Source of the DNA: Primorskyibacter marinus | Lineage (GTDB): Bacteria > Pseudomonadota > Alphaproteobacteria > Rhodobacterales > Rhodobacteraceae | Direction: 5' to 3' | Length of the DNA: 64,000 bases | NCBI RefSeq assembly: GCF_003313245.1 | Contig: NZ_QJSD01000011.1 | Coordinates: forward strand, 1 to 64,000 | Shown: piece by piece, positions 16,179 through 26,354 of the stretch | Position numbering within the stretch: the stretch's first letter is position 1 | How the letters are laid out: each line of letters begins with the position of its first letter | Position numbers and translations under genes: made by a program | Notes under the pieces: generated by a model | Database searches by the model: none | What the model saw: only the letters and a program-made list of their open reading frames with translations | Told to the model about the DNA's origin: nothing

Positions 16179-17876
16179 ATGGCCCGCATGACAGCAGGTG
16201 GCGCGATTTTCCCGCGGTTGAAGGCGCTGGGGGTGGATTATGTGTTCGCCAATTCCGGCACGGATTTCCCGCCGATCATCGAAGGTCTGGCCGAGGCTGC
16301 GGCCCAGGGCGAGGAATTGCCGCAAGCCGTGGTGATCCCGCATGAACATGCGGCAATGGGCATGGCGCATGGCTATTACCTGGTCTCGGGGTGCCCGCAA
16401 GCGGTGATGATGCACACCAATGTCGGACTCGCCAACGGCTCTATCGGGGCGATCAACGCGGCCTGCGAGAATATCCCCGTGCTGATGATGTCAGGCCGCA
16501 CACCGGTGACGGAAGCGGACCGTTTCGGTGCCCGGACCGTGCCGATCGGGTGGGGGCAGGAGATGCGCGATCAGACGGCGTTGGTACGCGAAGCGTCGAA
16601 ATGGGACTATGAGCTGCGCTTTCCCGAACAGATCTCTGGCCTTCTGGATCGTGCTTTTGCCATCGCCAACTCCACCCCCAAAGGGCCGGTCTATCTGTCC
16701 CTCCCGCGCGAGGTGCTGTGCGAGGACGTGGACGCAGATGCGCTGTCCGCCCCCGCCACCATCCGCCCCTCTTTGGGCGCGGGCGATCCGGCCGCCATTG
16801 CCGAGGCTGCCGCCTTACTGGCCAATGCGCGAAACCCGTTGATCATCGCGCAGCGCGGTGTCGGCACGGATGCGGTGTTTGACGCCTTCGGGGACTGGGT
16901 GACACGGCACGGCATCGCGGTCGCATCCTGGTGGGCCACGCATCTGTCGCTGCCCACCGATCATCCATGTCACATCGGCGCCGACCCCGGTGCGGCGATG
17001 GCCGAGGCCGATGTGGTGCTTGTGATAAATTCGCTGGCGCCGTGGTGGCCGGACAAACACAAGCTGGCCGACGACACCAAGGTCATCAACATCGGGCCAG
17101 ATCCGATTTTCAACCGCTTTCCCGTGCGCATGTTCCCGTCGGACGTCACCATTCAGGGCGAGACCGCGCTGATCCTGCCCGCTTTGATGCAGGCGGTGGA
17201 TGCCGCACCTGACCATCCTGACACCGAAACGCGCCGAGTGGCCTTGGCCGAGGCGTCTGCAACGCGGTTGGCGGCAGAGCGTGCCGCCGCATTGGGCGAC
17301 ACGGCCAAAAGCATCACCAAGGCTCAGGTCAGCCATGCCCTTGGCGAAGCTCTGGCCGGGCACGGGCAGGCTTTCAGCGTCTTTTCGGAACTGGGCGCGC
17401 AGCTTGGCCCGCTGGCCTGCCGCGAAAGGCTGAACTGGTTTCAGGAACCGCATTCCGGCGGGCTTGGCTGGTCCTTTCCGGCAGCGCTTGGCGCGCAATT
17501 GGCCGCGCCTGACCGGACCTGCGTCGCGACGCTGGGGGATGGCAGTTACATGTTCGCCAATCCCACCGTCTGCCACCAGATCGCCGAGGCTATGGAGCTG
17601 CCGATTCTGGTGGTGATCCTGAACAACGCCGAATGGGGGGCGGTGCGCCATTCGGTGGCGCAGCTCTATCCCGACGGCCACGCAGCGCGCGCCAACACCA
17701 TGCCGCTGACCAGCCTGTCGCCGGTGCCGGATTTCACCCTGACCGGGCAGGCCAGCCGCGCCTGGACGCGCGACGTCACCGATCCCGCCGAGGTCGCCTC
17801 TGCCATCGACGATGCCCTGCGCGTGATCCGCGAAGAGCGCCGCCTTGCGCTGCTGAACATCCGCATCCTTCCCTGA
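16179..17876 (+). CDS. Thiamine diphosphate-requiring enzyme, acetolactate synthase-like
   Basis: A 565-residue enzyme of the acetolactate synthase/benzoylformate decarboxylase superfamily. The N-terminal Pyr domain has VIPHEHAAMGMAHGYY with the glutamate that activates the cofactor. The central domain covers about residues 200-330. The C-terminal PP domain has LGDGSYMFANPT and VVILNN, the GDG-N metal and diphosphate motif. The ATG at 16179 lies two bases after dctM and follows GGAGGA; a longer upstream frame overlaps dctM and is rejected. Coupling to a TRAP system suggests it acts on the imported 2-oxo acid or a product of it. The substrate is unknown. Confidence 0.85.
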   Translation: MARMTAGGAIFPRLKALGVDYVFANSGTDFPPIIEGLAEAAAQGEELPQAVVIPHEHAAMGMAHGYYLVSGCPQAVMMHTNVGLANGSIGAINAACENIPVLMMSGRTPVTEADRFGARTVPIGWGQEMRDQTALVREASKWDYELRFPEQISGLLDRAFAIANSTPKGPVYLSLPREVLCEDVDADALSAPATIRPSLGAGDPAAIAEAAALLANARNPLIIAQRGVGTDAVFDAFGDWVTRHGIAVASWWATHLSLPTDHPCHIGADPGAAMAEADVVLVINSLAPWWPDKHKLADDTKVINIGPDPIFNRFPVRMFPSDVTIQGETALILPALMQAVDAAPDHPDTETRRVALAEASATRLAAERAAALGDTAKSITKAQVSHALGEALAGHGQAFSVFSELGAQLGPLACRERLNWFQEPHSGGLGWSFPAALGAQLAAPDRTCVATLGDGSYMFANPTVCHQIAEAMELPILVVILNNAEWGAVRHSVAQLYPDGHAARANTMPLTSLSPVPDFTLTGQASRAWTRDVTDPAEVASAIDDALRVIREERRLALLNIRILP

Positions 17877-17899
17877 AACGCCAGCCAGAACGGATCAAG

Positions 17900-18468
17900 A
17901 TGAGCCCTCTGAAACCGCCCTTCCGCGCCGACCATACGGGCAGCCTGCTGCGTTCGCAGGCAATCACGGCCGCTCGCCGACAGCACCTCCAAGGGGACGG
18001 ACTGTCGGCTGGTGATCTCAAAACGGTCGAGGAGGCCGAGATCCCCGCGCTGATCAAGATGCAAGAAGGGGCGGCCCGAAAGCCGTCACCGATGACGAGG
18101 CGCGACGGTCCCTCTGGCATTATGATTTCATGGAAATGCTCGACGGGTTCGATCTGGTCGAACGCGAAGAGGGTGTGCAATTAGCGGGTGTCAAACTGCG
18201 ACCCATTTTCCCGACGATCTTCGCAAGCTCGGCTTTCCCGAGGACCGCCCGATGCTGGACCATTTCCGCTTTGTGAAGAACGACGACCAGCATCGTGCCC
18301 CGGTTCTCGATGCCCGGTCCGTTCTGCTGCCATTTCCGCACCGCGCCTGACGACATTCATCCGACGGAGTATAAGGATGCCGACAAGTTGTTCGTCGACA
18401 TCGCCGCGACCTACAAGACTGCGCTCGAACAGTTCTACGAGGCCGGGGTCTTTGCTCTTTCCGTATAA
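17900..18468 (+). pseudogene. Broken MetE-like methyltetrahydropteroyltriglutamate-homocysteine methyltransferase
   Basis: The start reads MSPLKPPFRADHTGSLLRSQ, the usual N terminus of short MetE-like proteins in this clade. After about residue 68 the frame shifts: LWHYDFMEMLDGFDLVEREE and GVQLAGVKL continue in the next frame. DDLRKLGFPEDRPMLDHFRF follows in another frame, and YPDADKLFVDIAATYKTALE-like sequence precedes loss of similarity near 18468. Several indels and internal stops are present and the C-terminal catalytic half is missing. It lies directly after the TRAP/ThDP operon, where an intact copy would have been co-transcribed. Confidence 0.72.
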
Positions 18469-18566
18469 TCGTGCAACACACCACCAACGGCCACAGGGGG
18501 GCGGCGGCGCAGAAAACTGCTGTCTTGTCCTGACACATGCCAAGGCGCGCAAAGGTAGACCGCAAA

Positions 18567-19304
18567 GTGATAGACAATAGCCTCCTGTTGATCGGACTGG
18601 CCTTCGCATTGGGCGGGATTCTGAAAGGGGCGACAGGGGCAGGGGCACCGCTGATTGCCGTGCCGCTGATTGCAATGCTCTATGACGTCCGGCTGGCCGT
18701 TGCTGTGTTCGCGATCCCCAATGTCGTGACGAATGCCGTTCAGGTCTGGCAATTCCGTGATGCGCGCGTGCCGAAGTTGTCGTTGCGGTTTGCGCTTGCC
18801 GGGGCGGTGGGGACGGGCTTCGGCACTCTGGCTCTGACCGCCCTGAACGCCGCGGCGCTGCTGCTGGTCGTGGCGGCGGTCGTGTTTCTTTATATCGGCT
18901 TCCGGATGGCGCGTCCCGGTTGGTCGCTGCCCTTCGCGCTGGTGTCGGTTCTGGCTTGGCCGATGGGGGCTTTGTCAGGCGTCTTGTTCGGGATTTCGGG
19001 CCTGTCCGCGCCGGTCAGCCTGACCTATCTCAATGCAACCGGTTTGGATCGTCATAATTTTATTGCGACAGTAACGTCACTATTTCTGGCCTCGGGGCTG
19101 GTGCAGATTCCGCTGTTGTTGTGGTACGGCATCATGTCGTCACAGACCATCCTGTTGGGCCTTGCCGCCATTGCGCCGCTGCTTGCCGGGATGCCCGTGG
19201 GGGCGTGGCTGGCGCGCCGCATCTCGAAACAGGTTTTCGACAAGACGATCCTGGCGCTGCTCTGCGTTCTGGCGGTCAAGCTGGTCTGGGACGCGCTGAT
19301 CTGA
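18567..19304 (+). CDS. TauE/SafE family membrane exporter
   Basis: A 245-residue inner-membrane protein with eight predicted hydrophobic segments in two halves. The TauE repeats are visible as GGILKGATGAGAPLIAVPLI and GALSGVLFGISGLSAPVSLT. The family exports sulfite, sulfoacetate or other organosulfonate products, but many members are uncharacterised. The GTG at 18567 follows AAAGG by about ten bases; an ATG at 18537 is in frame without a clear ribosome site, so the start is uncertain. It converges with znuA. Confidence 0.83.
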   Translation: MIDNSLLLIGLAFALGGILKGATGAGAPLIAVPLIAMLYDVRLAVAVFAIPNVVTNAVQVWQFRDARVPKLSLRFALAGAVGTGFGTLALTALNAAALLLVVAAVVFLYIGFRMARPGWSLPFALVSVLAWPMGALSGVLFGISGLSAPVSLTYLNATGLDRHNFIATVTSLFLASGLVQIPLLLWYGIMSSQTILLGLAAIAPLLAGMPVGAWLARRISKQVFDKTILALLCVLAVKLVWDALI

Positions 19305-19391
19305 CATGCGGCGGCCCTTGGCCTGGTTCGTCCGCCATTGCGCGCCGCAGCCCCGGGGCGTCAATGGCGGATCTATCCCCCTGACGGCCTG

Positions 19392-20459
19392 TTAGCGTGC
19401 GTCGCCCAGGCACTCTTCGATCGTTGTGGAGAGCGCCTCAAGCAGTCCGGCATAAAGCCCGGCCCCCGCTGGCAGATCTGCGCCCAACGGGTCAAGCACC
19501 GCATGCGCTGCGCCGTCCGGGCTAACGGCCCGGATAAGGCCCGTGTTGTATTGCGGTTCCGAGAACACGCACTGCACGCCGGCATCCGTCAGGTGATCGC
19601 GCAGCGCTGTCAGACGTGCGGGACCGGGCGCCGATGCGTCGTTCATCGCGATGGCACCCAGAGGCGTCAGACCAAAGCGATGTTCGAAATACTGGAAGGC
19701 ATCGTGATAGACGGTGAAGGATCGCTTGGACAGCGGTGAAAGCCGGTCTGCGATCTGCTGTTCCTGAACTTTGAGAGCCTCTATCGCCGCCTGCGCGTTC
19801 GCGCGGTAGGTGTCGGCATTGTCCGGATCGGCATCACCAAGCGCCTGGGCAATGGCCGCCAGCCAAATCCGTGCATTGGCCGGATCAAGCCAGGCATGCG
19901 GATCGGGGCCGGAATGGTTGTGGCCCGACGCCGCGTGATGGTCGTCGTCGCCGTGCGCTTCATGCTCGTGACCGTGATCCGTATGGTCCTGCGCATGTTC
20001 CGACGCGGCATGGTCATCGTGGGCATGTCCCTCGTGCGACTTATCTTCGTGCGCGTCCTCTGCGTGAACCTCATCTGCGTGGGCGTCGTCGTCATGAGGA
20101 TGCTCTGTTTCAAACAACGGCCCTTCGCGTGTCTCCAGAACTTCAGTTCCATCGGTTTCCAGCAGCGCGACATGCAACGCCTCCCCCGACAGCGTTTCCA
20201 GCGGACCCGTCAGCCACGGCGTCAACGCGGGGCCGACCCAGAAGACCAGCTCGGCCTCTTGCAGGGCGCGCGCCTCGGTCGGGCGCAGCGCGTATCCGTG
20301 TGGAGATGCACCCGGGCGCAGCAGCACATCCGGCGTGCCCAACTCGCCCATGACCTGCGCCGCCAGCGACTGAACAGGCAGGATGTCGGTGACCACATCG
20401 GGGGTGTCGGCGTTTGCCGCACCGCAGAAAACTGTGGCGGCCAGAAAGAAAGATCTCAT
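19392..20459 (-). CDS. znuA: Zinc ABC transporter substrate-binding protein ZnuA
   Basis: A 355-residue periplasmic zinc receptor with a signal peptide (MRSFFLAATVFCGAANA). Metal-binding motifs are PGASPHGYALRPTEA and GPDPHAWLDPANARIWL, with YHDAFQYFEHRFGL later. Between residues about 120 and 170 is an unusually long charged loop very rich in His, Asp and Glu, which fits zinc capture in ZnuA proteins. It is transcribed away from zur-znuCB, with a shared operator between. Loss of zinc should derepress it. Confidence 0.95.
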   Translation of the reverse strand: MRSFFLAATVFCGAANADTPDVVTDILPVQSLAAQVMGELGTPDVLLRPGASPHGYALRPTEARALQEAELVFWVGPALTPWLTGPLETLSGEALHVALLETDGTEVLETREGPLFETEHPHDDDAHADEVHAEDAHEDKSHEGHAHDDHAASEHAQDHTDHGHEHEAHGDDDHHAASGHNHSGPDPHAWLDPANARIWLAAIAQALGDADPDNADTYRANAQAAIEALKVQEQQIADRLSPLSKRSFTVYHDAFQYFEHRFGLTPLGAIAMNDASAPGPARLTALRDHLTDAGVQCVFSEPQYNTGLIRAVSPDGAAHAVLDPLGADLPAGAGLYAGLLEALSTTIEECLGDAR

Positions 20460-20495
20460 CGTATCGGCTCCGGTTCTTTTGCTGTGAGTCGCCTC

Positions 20496-20520
20496 TTGTT
20501 AAATGTAACAGTATAACATA
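20496..20520. promoter_or_regulatory. Candidate Zur operator shared by znuA and zur-znuCB
   Basis: An AT-rich imperfect palindrome in the divergent gap: TGTTA at 20497-20501 pairs with TAACA at 20514-20518 around a centre near 20507, with an extra TGTAACA half-site inside. Its location between znuA and zur and its resemblance to alphaproteobacterial Zur boxes support it. It would repress both directions when zinc is sufficient. Confidence 0.75.
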
Positions 20521-20562
20521 TCAAGCCACTGAAACGCGAAGATGACCGCAAGGGGGCAGCAG

Positions 20563-21045
20563 ATGGCAACACTCGGATTTGAAGCGCATGACCATAAACA
20601 TTGCATCACGGATGGGCTGGAAGAGCTTCGCACGCAATGCGCTGCGAAGAAGCTGCAACTGACGCCGGTCCGCAAGCGGGTGATGGAACTGCTTCTGGAA
20701 AAGCACCGTGCACTTGGGGCGTATGAAATCCTTGACCATCTGCGCGCCGAAGGACTGGGAACACAGCCACCGGTGGCGTATCGGGCGCTGGATTTTCTTG
20801 TCACCAACGGGTTTGCTCACCGGATCGAGCGGCTGAATGCCTTTGTGGGCTGCGCCCATCTTGGCAAGCAACACATCCCGGCCTTTCTGATCTGCCGCGG
20901 GTGCAACGCCGTGGCAGAAGCGCCCTCGGGGCGGGTCAGCCGGGTGCTGGGACGCGCGGCCCGCGAGATCGGGTTTCAGGTCGAAAAACTGGTGGTCGAG
21001 GCTGAAGGCGTCTGCCCGTCCTGCGCCGAAAAGGCCCCCGCATGA
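20563..21045 (+). CDS. zur: Zinc uptake regulator Zur (Fur family)
   Basis: A 160-residue Fur-family repressor. The winged-helix part includes LTPVRKRVMELLLEKHRALG and PVAYRALDFLVTNGFAHRIE. The structural zinc site is two CxxC pairs: ICRGC and VCPSC. His-rich HDHKH lies at the N terminus. The ATG at 20563 follows AAGGGGG by about eight bases; an ATG 21 bases upstream lacks a good site. It overlaps znuC by 4 nt and probably regulates its own operon and znuA. Confidence 0.9.
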   Translation: MATLGFEAHDHKHCITDGLEELRTQCAAKKLQLTPVRKRVMELLLEKHRALGAYEILDHLRAEGLGTQPPVAYRALDFLVTNGFAHRIERLNAFVGCAHLGKQHIPAFLICRGCNAVAEAPSGRVSRVLGRAAREIGFQVEKLVVEAEGVCPSCAEKAPA

Positions 21046-21785
21046 GCCTGATCGAGGCGCGAGGGCTGGCCGTTCGTCTGGGCGCGCAAACCGTGCTGAG
21101 CGGGGTCGATTTTGACATCTCCGCACGCGAAATCGTCACCGTGGTCGGCCCCAACGGATCGGGCAAGTCGACCTTGCTGCGGGCGCTGATCGGGGCCGTG
21201 CCCATTTCGGCGGGCCAGGTGGTGCGGGCATCGGGGCTGCGGCTGGGCTATGTGCCGCAAAAGCTGCAAATCGACCCGACGCTTCCGATGACGGCGCGGC
21301 GGTTTCTGAATTTGCCGGTGCGCGCGACGCCACAAAAGACGGCTGCGGCGTTGGAGCGGACCGGTGCGGCCGGGCTTGAGGCCCGGCAATTGGCGGACCT
21401 TTCGGGCGGGCAGCTTCAGCGCGTGGTTCTGGCGCGCGCGCTGCTGGCCGATCCGCAGATCCTGCTGCTGGACGAGCCGACTCAGGGGCTGGATCAACTG
21501 GGGTCCGCCGCTTTCTACCGGTTGATCGAAGATATCCGCACCGATCTGGGTTGCGCCATTCTGATGGTCAGCCACGAGCTGCATGTGGTGATGAGCGCGA
21601 GCGACCGGGTGATTTGCCTTAACGGTCATGTCTGCTGTCACGGCACGCCAGAAGTGGTGGCAAGCGCGCCGGAATACCGCGCGTTGTTCGGCACCGGAAC
21701 GCAAGGTGCCTTGGCGCTGTACCGGCACGAACATTCGCACCGGCACGATCACGACCATGACCACTCGCAGGAAGAGGCGCATTGA
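21042..21785 (+). CDS. znuC: Zinc ABC transporter ATP-binding protein ZnuC
   Basis: A 247-residue ATPase. Walker A is VGPNGSGKSTLLRALIG, the signature is LSGGQLQRVVLARALL, Walker B is ILLLDEPTQGLD, and the switch His is in LMVSHELHVV. The C terminus ends in a His-rich tail (HEHSHRHDHDHDHSQEEAH), common in ZnuC and probably a zinc sensor or store. It overlaps zur by 4 nt and znuB by one base. Confidence 0.95.
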   Translation: MSLIEARGLAVRLGAQTVLSGVDFDISAREIVTVVGPNGSGKSTLLRALIGAVPISAGQVVRASGLRLGYVPQKLQIDPTLPMTARRFLNLPVRATPQKTAAALERTGAAGLEARQLADLSGGQLQRVVLARALLADPQILLLDEPTQGLDQLGSAAFYRLIEDIRTDLGCAILMVSHELHVVMSASDRVICLNGHVCCHGTPEVVASAPEYRALFGTGTQGALALYRHEHSHRHDHDHDHSQEEAH

Positions 21786-22573
21786 TGCTGGATGATTTCA
21801 TGGTGCGCGCGGCGCTGGCGGGATTGGGGGTGGCCCTGGCCGCGGCACCGCTGGGATGTTTCGTGGTCTGGCGCCGCATGGCCTATTTCGGCGATGCCAC
21901 GGCCCATGCGGCGATCCTTGGCGTGGCGCTGTCACTGATGCTGTCGATCTCTGTCTTCGCCGGCGCGCTGGCGGTGGCGTTGCTGACGGCGGTGGCGGTC
22001 ACGGCCCTGTCCGGGCGCGGGCAGGCTGTGGATACATTGCTGGGCGTGGTGGCGCATTCCGCGCTGGCGGTTGGCCTGGTCGCGGTCAGCCTGGTCGGCG
22101 GGCGGGTTGAGCTTTCGGCCTATCTGTTCGGTGACATACTGGCAGTGGGGCGCGGCGATCTGGCCGTGATCTGGGGCGGCGCGGTGTTGGTGCTTGGGCT
22201 GTTGGCGTGGAAATGGTCTGACCTGCTGACAGCAACCATGGGGGCGGATCTGGCGCGCGCCAGCGGTATAGATCCGGGGCGTATCCATATGGGCATGGCG
22301 CTGGCGCTTGCCGTGGTGGTGGCCGTGGCGATCAAGGTCGTGGGCGCGCTTCTGATCGGCGCGCTTCTGATCGTGCCCGCCGCCGCCGCACGACCGCTTG
22401 TCCGCACGCCCGAGGGGATGGCCGCCGTGGCGCTGGTGATTGCGGTGCTATCCGTCGCCGGCGGGCTTTGGGGGGCCTACCACGTCGATGCGCCCGCCGG
22501 TCCGGCCATTGTCTGCGCGGCGGCGTTGGTCTTTGTTCTGGTCAATCTCGGCAAGCTTTTGTCCCGCAGGTAA
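21785..22573 (+). CDS. znuB: Zinc ABC transporter permease ZnuB
   Basis: A 262-residue membrane permease of the ABC-3 family with about eight hydrophobic segments. Characteristic sequences are CFVVWRRMAYFGDATAHAAI and KVVGALLIGALLIVPAAAAR. The ATG at 21785 overlaps the znuC stop (ATGA); a TTG one codon upstream is possible but unlikely. It completes a zur-znuC-znuB operon and converges with the beta-oxidation operon 310 bp downstream. Confidence 0.94.
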   Translation: MLDDFMVRAALAGLGVALAAAPLGCFVVWRRMAYFGDATAHAAILGVALSLMLSISVFAGALAVALLTAVAVTALSGRGQAVDTLLGVVAHSALAVGLVAVSLVGGRVELSAYLFGDILAVGRGDLAVIWGGAVLVLGLLAWKWSDLLTATMGADLARASGIDPGRIHMGMALALAVVVAVAIKVVGALLIGALLIVPAAAARPLVRTPEGMAAVALVIAVLSVAGGLWGAYHVDAPAGPAIVCAAALVFVLVNLGKLLSRR

Positions 22574-22883
22574 CGCTGTGGGCAATTGAAGATCGGCGCT
22601 GAGCCTGATCTTCGGGCCTGCGTGATCGCCCCTTTGGTTGCGGCCAAAGACAGCGACGGGGTGGTGAACGGCTGAAACATCAGACGCTTCCGTTCAGGAC
22701 CACACGGCCCGATCAAGATGTCGTTTGCGAGATCCGGCCAGCTGCATTTTCCAAAACGGCACTGTGGCAAATCATGCATGGCTGACAGACCAACAGGGTC
22801 GGCGGCTATGCTTTTCCGATTGGAAACACTGTTCCGGGCACGCCCCGGACGGGCGAGGGGGCGATGTGCCCCCTCGCGACCTA
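22574..22883. other. 310-bp gap between convergent znuB and fadJ
   Basis: No gene is supported. A 10-bp perfect hairpin (GCGAGGGGGC at 22853-22862 with GCCCCCTCGC at 22868-22877) lies next to the fadJ stop, and a second short GC stem (TCCGGG/CCCGGA) is just before it at about 22832-22849. These could serve as transcription barriers, though no T-run follows. Confidence 0.5.
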
Positions 22884-25076
22884 TCAGGCCGCGTCAGCCT
22901 TTGGGCCGAAGCGTCCGTAGAACTCTTGCCCTTTGCTTGCCATCTCGCGCAGCAGGTCGGGGCAGGCGAAACGGTCGCCATGTGCGCTGGACAACTGATC
23001 GCAGCGCTCTGCCGCATAGGGCGCGCCGATGATGTCGAGCCAACTGAACGGACCGCCGGACCACGGCGCAAAGCCCCAGCCGAGGATCGCGCCCACATCG
23101 CCTTCGCGGATGTCTTCCAGCACACCCTCTTCCAGCGCGCGGACCGCTTCCAGCACCTGCACGAACAGCAGCCTGTGCTGGACCTCGATCAGCGAGGGCT
23201 GTTCGTCGGCCTGCGCATAACGTTCGCCCAGCCCGGACCACAGACCCTGCCGCTTGCCCTTGTCATCATAGGCGTAGAACCCCGCTTTGGACTTGCGGCC
23301 CAGACGGCCTTCGCCCTCCATCCAGAAGATCACCTCGTCCACCGCACCGTCGGGATAGGCGTCACCCATCGCGGCCTTGGTCGCGCGGGCAATCTTGGCA
23401 CCCAGATCAATCGAGGTTTCATCGACCAGTTGCAGCGGTCCCAGCGGCATGCCGACCATCTTTGCGGCATTCTCGATCAGCGCAGGTGCGACACCTTCGG
23501 CGACCATGCGGATGCCTTCGTTGATATAGGGAATGATGCAGCGGTTGGCGTAGAAGAACCGCGCATCGTTCACCACGATCGGTGTCTTGCGGATCTGGCG
23601 CACGAAATCCAGCGCCTTGGCGACGGCGCGCGTGCCGGTCTCGCGGCCCTTGATGATTTCGACCAGCATCATCTTTTCGACTGGGCTGAAGAAATGGATG
23701 CCGATATACTGCTCGGGCCGCTTGCTGGCCTTGGCCAGATCGCTGATCGGCAGGGTAGAGGTGTTGGTGGCGAAGATGCAGTCCTCTCCGATCACGGCCT
23801 CGACGGCTTGGGTCACCTCTGCCTTGATCCTGGGATCCTCGAACACCGCCTCGACGATCAGATCGCAGCCTTTCAGCGCGTCATAATCGGTGGTGGCGGT
23901 GATCCGGCCCAGCACCTCTTCCTTTTTCTCGGGCGTGGCCTTTTTGCGGGCGATGCCCTTGTCCATGTAATCGGCGGTATAGGCGCGGCCCCGGTCGGCA
24001 GCGTCCTGTTTCTGGTCCAGCAGCACGACCTCAATCCCGGCTTGGGCCGACACCAGCGCGATGCCTGCGCCCATCATGCCCGCGCCCAGAACGCCGACTT
24101 TCTTGACGCGCTCATCCGCCACATCAGGCCGGTTGGCGCCTTTTTCCAGCGCTTCCTTGTTGATGAAAAGCGACCGGATCATCGCGCCGGAGGACGGGTT
24201 CAGCAGCACGTTCGTGAACCAGCGCGCCTCGATCTTCAGCGCCGTGTCAAAGGGCACCATCGCGCCTTCATAAACCGCGGACAGCAGCGCCTTGGCGGCC
24301 GGATAAACGCCCTTGGTCTTGCCATTGACCATCGCGCTGGCACCCACGAAGGTCATGAAACCAGCAGGGTGGTAGGGCGCGCCACCGGGCATCTTATAAC
24401 CTTTGGCGTCCCAGGGTTTGACGATGTCGGCATCCTTCGCATCCAGCACCCAGGCTTTTGCCGCGGCCAGCGGATCCTCGACAACCTCGTCGATCAGTCC
24501 GGCGGCCTTGGCTTTCTTGGGGTCCAGCAGCTTGCCTTCCAACAGATACGGCGAGGCGGCCATTGCGCCCATCTTGCGCACCAGTCGGGTGGTCCCGCCA
24601 AGGCCGGGGAAGATGCCGACCATGATCTCCGGCAGGCCGATCTTGGCCTTGGGATCATCGGCGCAGAAAATGCGGTGACAGACCAGTGGCAGCTCGTACC
24701 CGATGCCAAGCGCTGTGCCGGGCAGGGCGGCGGCAATGGGCTTGCCCCCCTTGTTCTTGTCGTCCATGCCCGCACGCTCGATCTTGCGCAGCAGCTTGTG
24801 CTTGGCCATCGTGCCTTCGAACAGCCCGCGTGCAGGGTCGTCACCCGCGCTTTGCTTCATCTTGGCGATGATGTTGAGGTCCATGCCGCCCGCGAAGGTG
24901 GACTTGCCAGAGGTAATGACGATGCCCTTGACGGCGTCGTCGGCGAGGGCGTCGTCGATCAGGCCGTCAAGCTCGTCAAAGCCTTCCAGCGACATGACGT
25001 TCATGGATTTTTCCGGAACGTCCCAAGTGATGACGGCAACGCCGTCGCTGTCAGTGGCCATCGTGAAATCGGTCAT
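22884..25076 (-). CDS. fadJ: Fatty acid oxidation bifunctional enoyl-CoA hydratase/3-hydroxyacyl-CoA dehydrogenase
   Basis: A 730-residue trifunctional-type alpha subunit. Residues about 1-190 form the enoyl-CoA hydratase/isomerase domain ([20 protein letters not shown], then [20 protein letters not shown]). From about residue 320 the NAD-binding domain begins ([19 protein letters not shown]), then the helical dehydrogenase C-terminal domains with [19 protein letters not shown]. It carries out the second and third steps of beta-oxidation. The start at 25076 follows GGAGA and gives the family N terminus [19 protein letters not shown]. It pairs with the thiolase 66 bp upstream. Confidence 0.95.
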   Translation of the reverse strand: MTDFTMATDSDGVAVITWDVPEKSMNVMSLEGFDELDGLIDDALADDAVKGIVITSGKSTFAGGMDLNIIAKMKQSAGDDPARGLFEGTMAKHKLLRKIERAGMDDKNKGGKPIAAALPGTALGIGYELPLVCHRIFCADDPKAKIGLPEIMVGIFPGLGGTTRLVRKMGAMAASPYLLEGKLLDPKKAKAAGLIDEVVEDPLAAAKAWVLDAKDADIVKPWDAKGYKMPGGAPYHPAGFMTFVGASAMVNGKTKGVYPAAKALLSAVYEGAMVPFDTALKIEARWFTNVLLNPSSGAMIRSLFINKEALEKGANRPDVADERVKKVGVLGAGMMGAGIALVSAQAGIEVVLLDQKQDAADRGRAYTADYMDKGIARKKATPEKKEEVLGRITATTDYDALKGCDLIVEAVFEDPRIKAEVTQAVEAVIGEDCIFATNTSTLPISDLAKASKRPEQYIGIHFFSPVEKMMLVEIIKGRETGTRAVAKALDFVRQIRKTPIVVNDARFFYANRCIIPYINEGIRMVAEGVAPALIENAAKMVGMPLGPLQLVDETSIDLGAKIARATKAAMGDAYPDGAVDEVIFWMEGEGRLGRKSKAGFYAYDDKGKRQGLWSGLGERYAQADEQPSLIEVQHRLLFVQVLEAVRALEEGVLEDIREGDVGAILGWGFAPWSGGPFSWLDIIGAPYAAERCDQLSSAHGDRFACPDLLREMASKGQEFYGRFGPKADAA

Positions 25077-25142
25077 GGCAGGTCTCCGTGGATCAGTGTC
25101 TATTTGCGTAAGCATGCGTGTAGGGCCGGGCCGCGCCTGTCA

Positions 25143-26354
25143 TCAGACGCGCTCGATGATGGTCGCCGCGCCCATGCCGGAAGCGATGCACAGCGTCGCC
25201 AGACCGGTGCTTTTCCCGGTGCGTTCCAGCTCGTCCAGAAGCGTGCCGATGATGATCGCGCCGGTGGCCCCCAAAGGATGGCCCATTGCGATCGACCCGC
25301 CATTGACGTTGACGCGATCGTCACTCACATCAAACGCCTGCATGAAACGCAGCACCACGGCCGCAAAGGCCTCGTTCACCTCGAACAGGTCGATGTCCTT
25401 GATGCTCATGCCGCTATCGGCGAGGATCTTCTCGGTCACGGGAACCGGACCGGTCAGCATGATGGTCGGATCAGTGCCGATCTTGGCGGTGGCCTTGATG
25501 CGGGCGCGGGGCGTCAGCCCGTGCGCCTCGCCAAAGGCCTTGCTGCCGATCAGCACCCCGGCAGAACCATCGACGATGCCGGAAGAGTTGCCCGCATGGT
25601 GAATGTGGTTGATCCGCTCCAGATGCGGGTATTTCATCAGCGCCACAGCGTCAAAGCCGGGCATGACCTCGCCCATTTGCTGAAAGCTGGGATTGAGCGC
25701 CCCAAGCGATTGCATATCAGTGGCCGGGCGCATGTATTCGTCGCGATCAAGGATCGGCAGGCCGTTCTGGTCGCGCACGGTGATGATCGACTTCGCAAAA
25801 CGGTCATCCTTCCAGGCCTCTGCGGCGCGGCGCTGCGATTCCACCGCCAGCGCATCGGCCTGCTCGCGGGTGAACCCGTATTCGGTTGCAATGATATCGG
25901 CGCTGATGCCTTGCGGGACGAAATAGCTGTCCATGGCAAGGCTGGGATCCACCGCGATGGCAGCCCCGTCAGAGCCCATCGCAACGCGGCCCATCATCTC
26001 GACCCCGCCGGCAATATAGCCGTCGCCGGCCCCGCCGCGGATCTGGTTGGCGGCAAGGTTCACCGCCTCCATACCCGATGCGCAAAAGCGGTTGATCGCC
26101 AGTCCGGGAATGGATTCGTCCAGATCCGAGGCAAGCACGGCAGACCGCGCCAGACAGCCGCCCTGTTCGCCGACTTGCGTGACATTGCCCCAGATCACGT
26201 CCTCGACGGCGTGGCCTTCAAGGCCGTTACGCTCTTTCAAAGCGTTCAAAACCTGTGCGGACAGCCGCAGGCTGGTGACTTCGTGCAAGGCGCCGTCCTT
26301 GCGGCCCTTGCCGCGAGGTGTGCGCACCGTGTCGTAGATGAAAGCGTCGGTCAT
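25143..26354 (-). CDS. fadA: Acetyl-CoA C-acetyltransferase (thiolase)
   Basis: A 403-residue thiolase that cleaves 3-ketoacyl-CoA. The acylated nucleophile is Cys91 in [12 protein letters not shown], the active-site segment [11 protein letters not shown] is present, the His is in [14 protein letters not shown], and the second catalytic Cys389 is in CIASGMGAA. All key residues are intact. The gene lies directly upstream of the hydratase/dehydrogenase in the same direction, so the two form the usual alpha/beta complex. Confidence 0.95.
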   Translation of the reverse strand: MTDAFIYDTVRTPRGKGRKDGALHEVTSLRLSAQVLNALKERNGLEGHAVEDVIWGNVTQVGEQGGCLARSAVLASDLDESIPGLAINRFCASGMEAVNLAANQIRGGAGDGYIAGGVEMMGRVAMGSDGAAIAVDPSLAMDSYFVPQGISADIIATEYGFTREQADALAVESQRRAAEAWKDDRFAKSIITVRDQNGLPILDRDEYMRPATDMQSLGALNPSFQQMGEVMPGFDAVALMKYPHLERINHIHHAGNSSGIVDGSAGVLIGSKAFGEAHGLTPRARIKATAKIGTDPTIMLTGPVPVTEKILADSGMSIKDIDLFEVNEAFAAVVLRFMQAFDVSDDRVNVNGGSIAMGHPLGATGAIIIGTLLDELERTGKSTGLATLCIASGMGAATIIERV

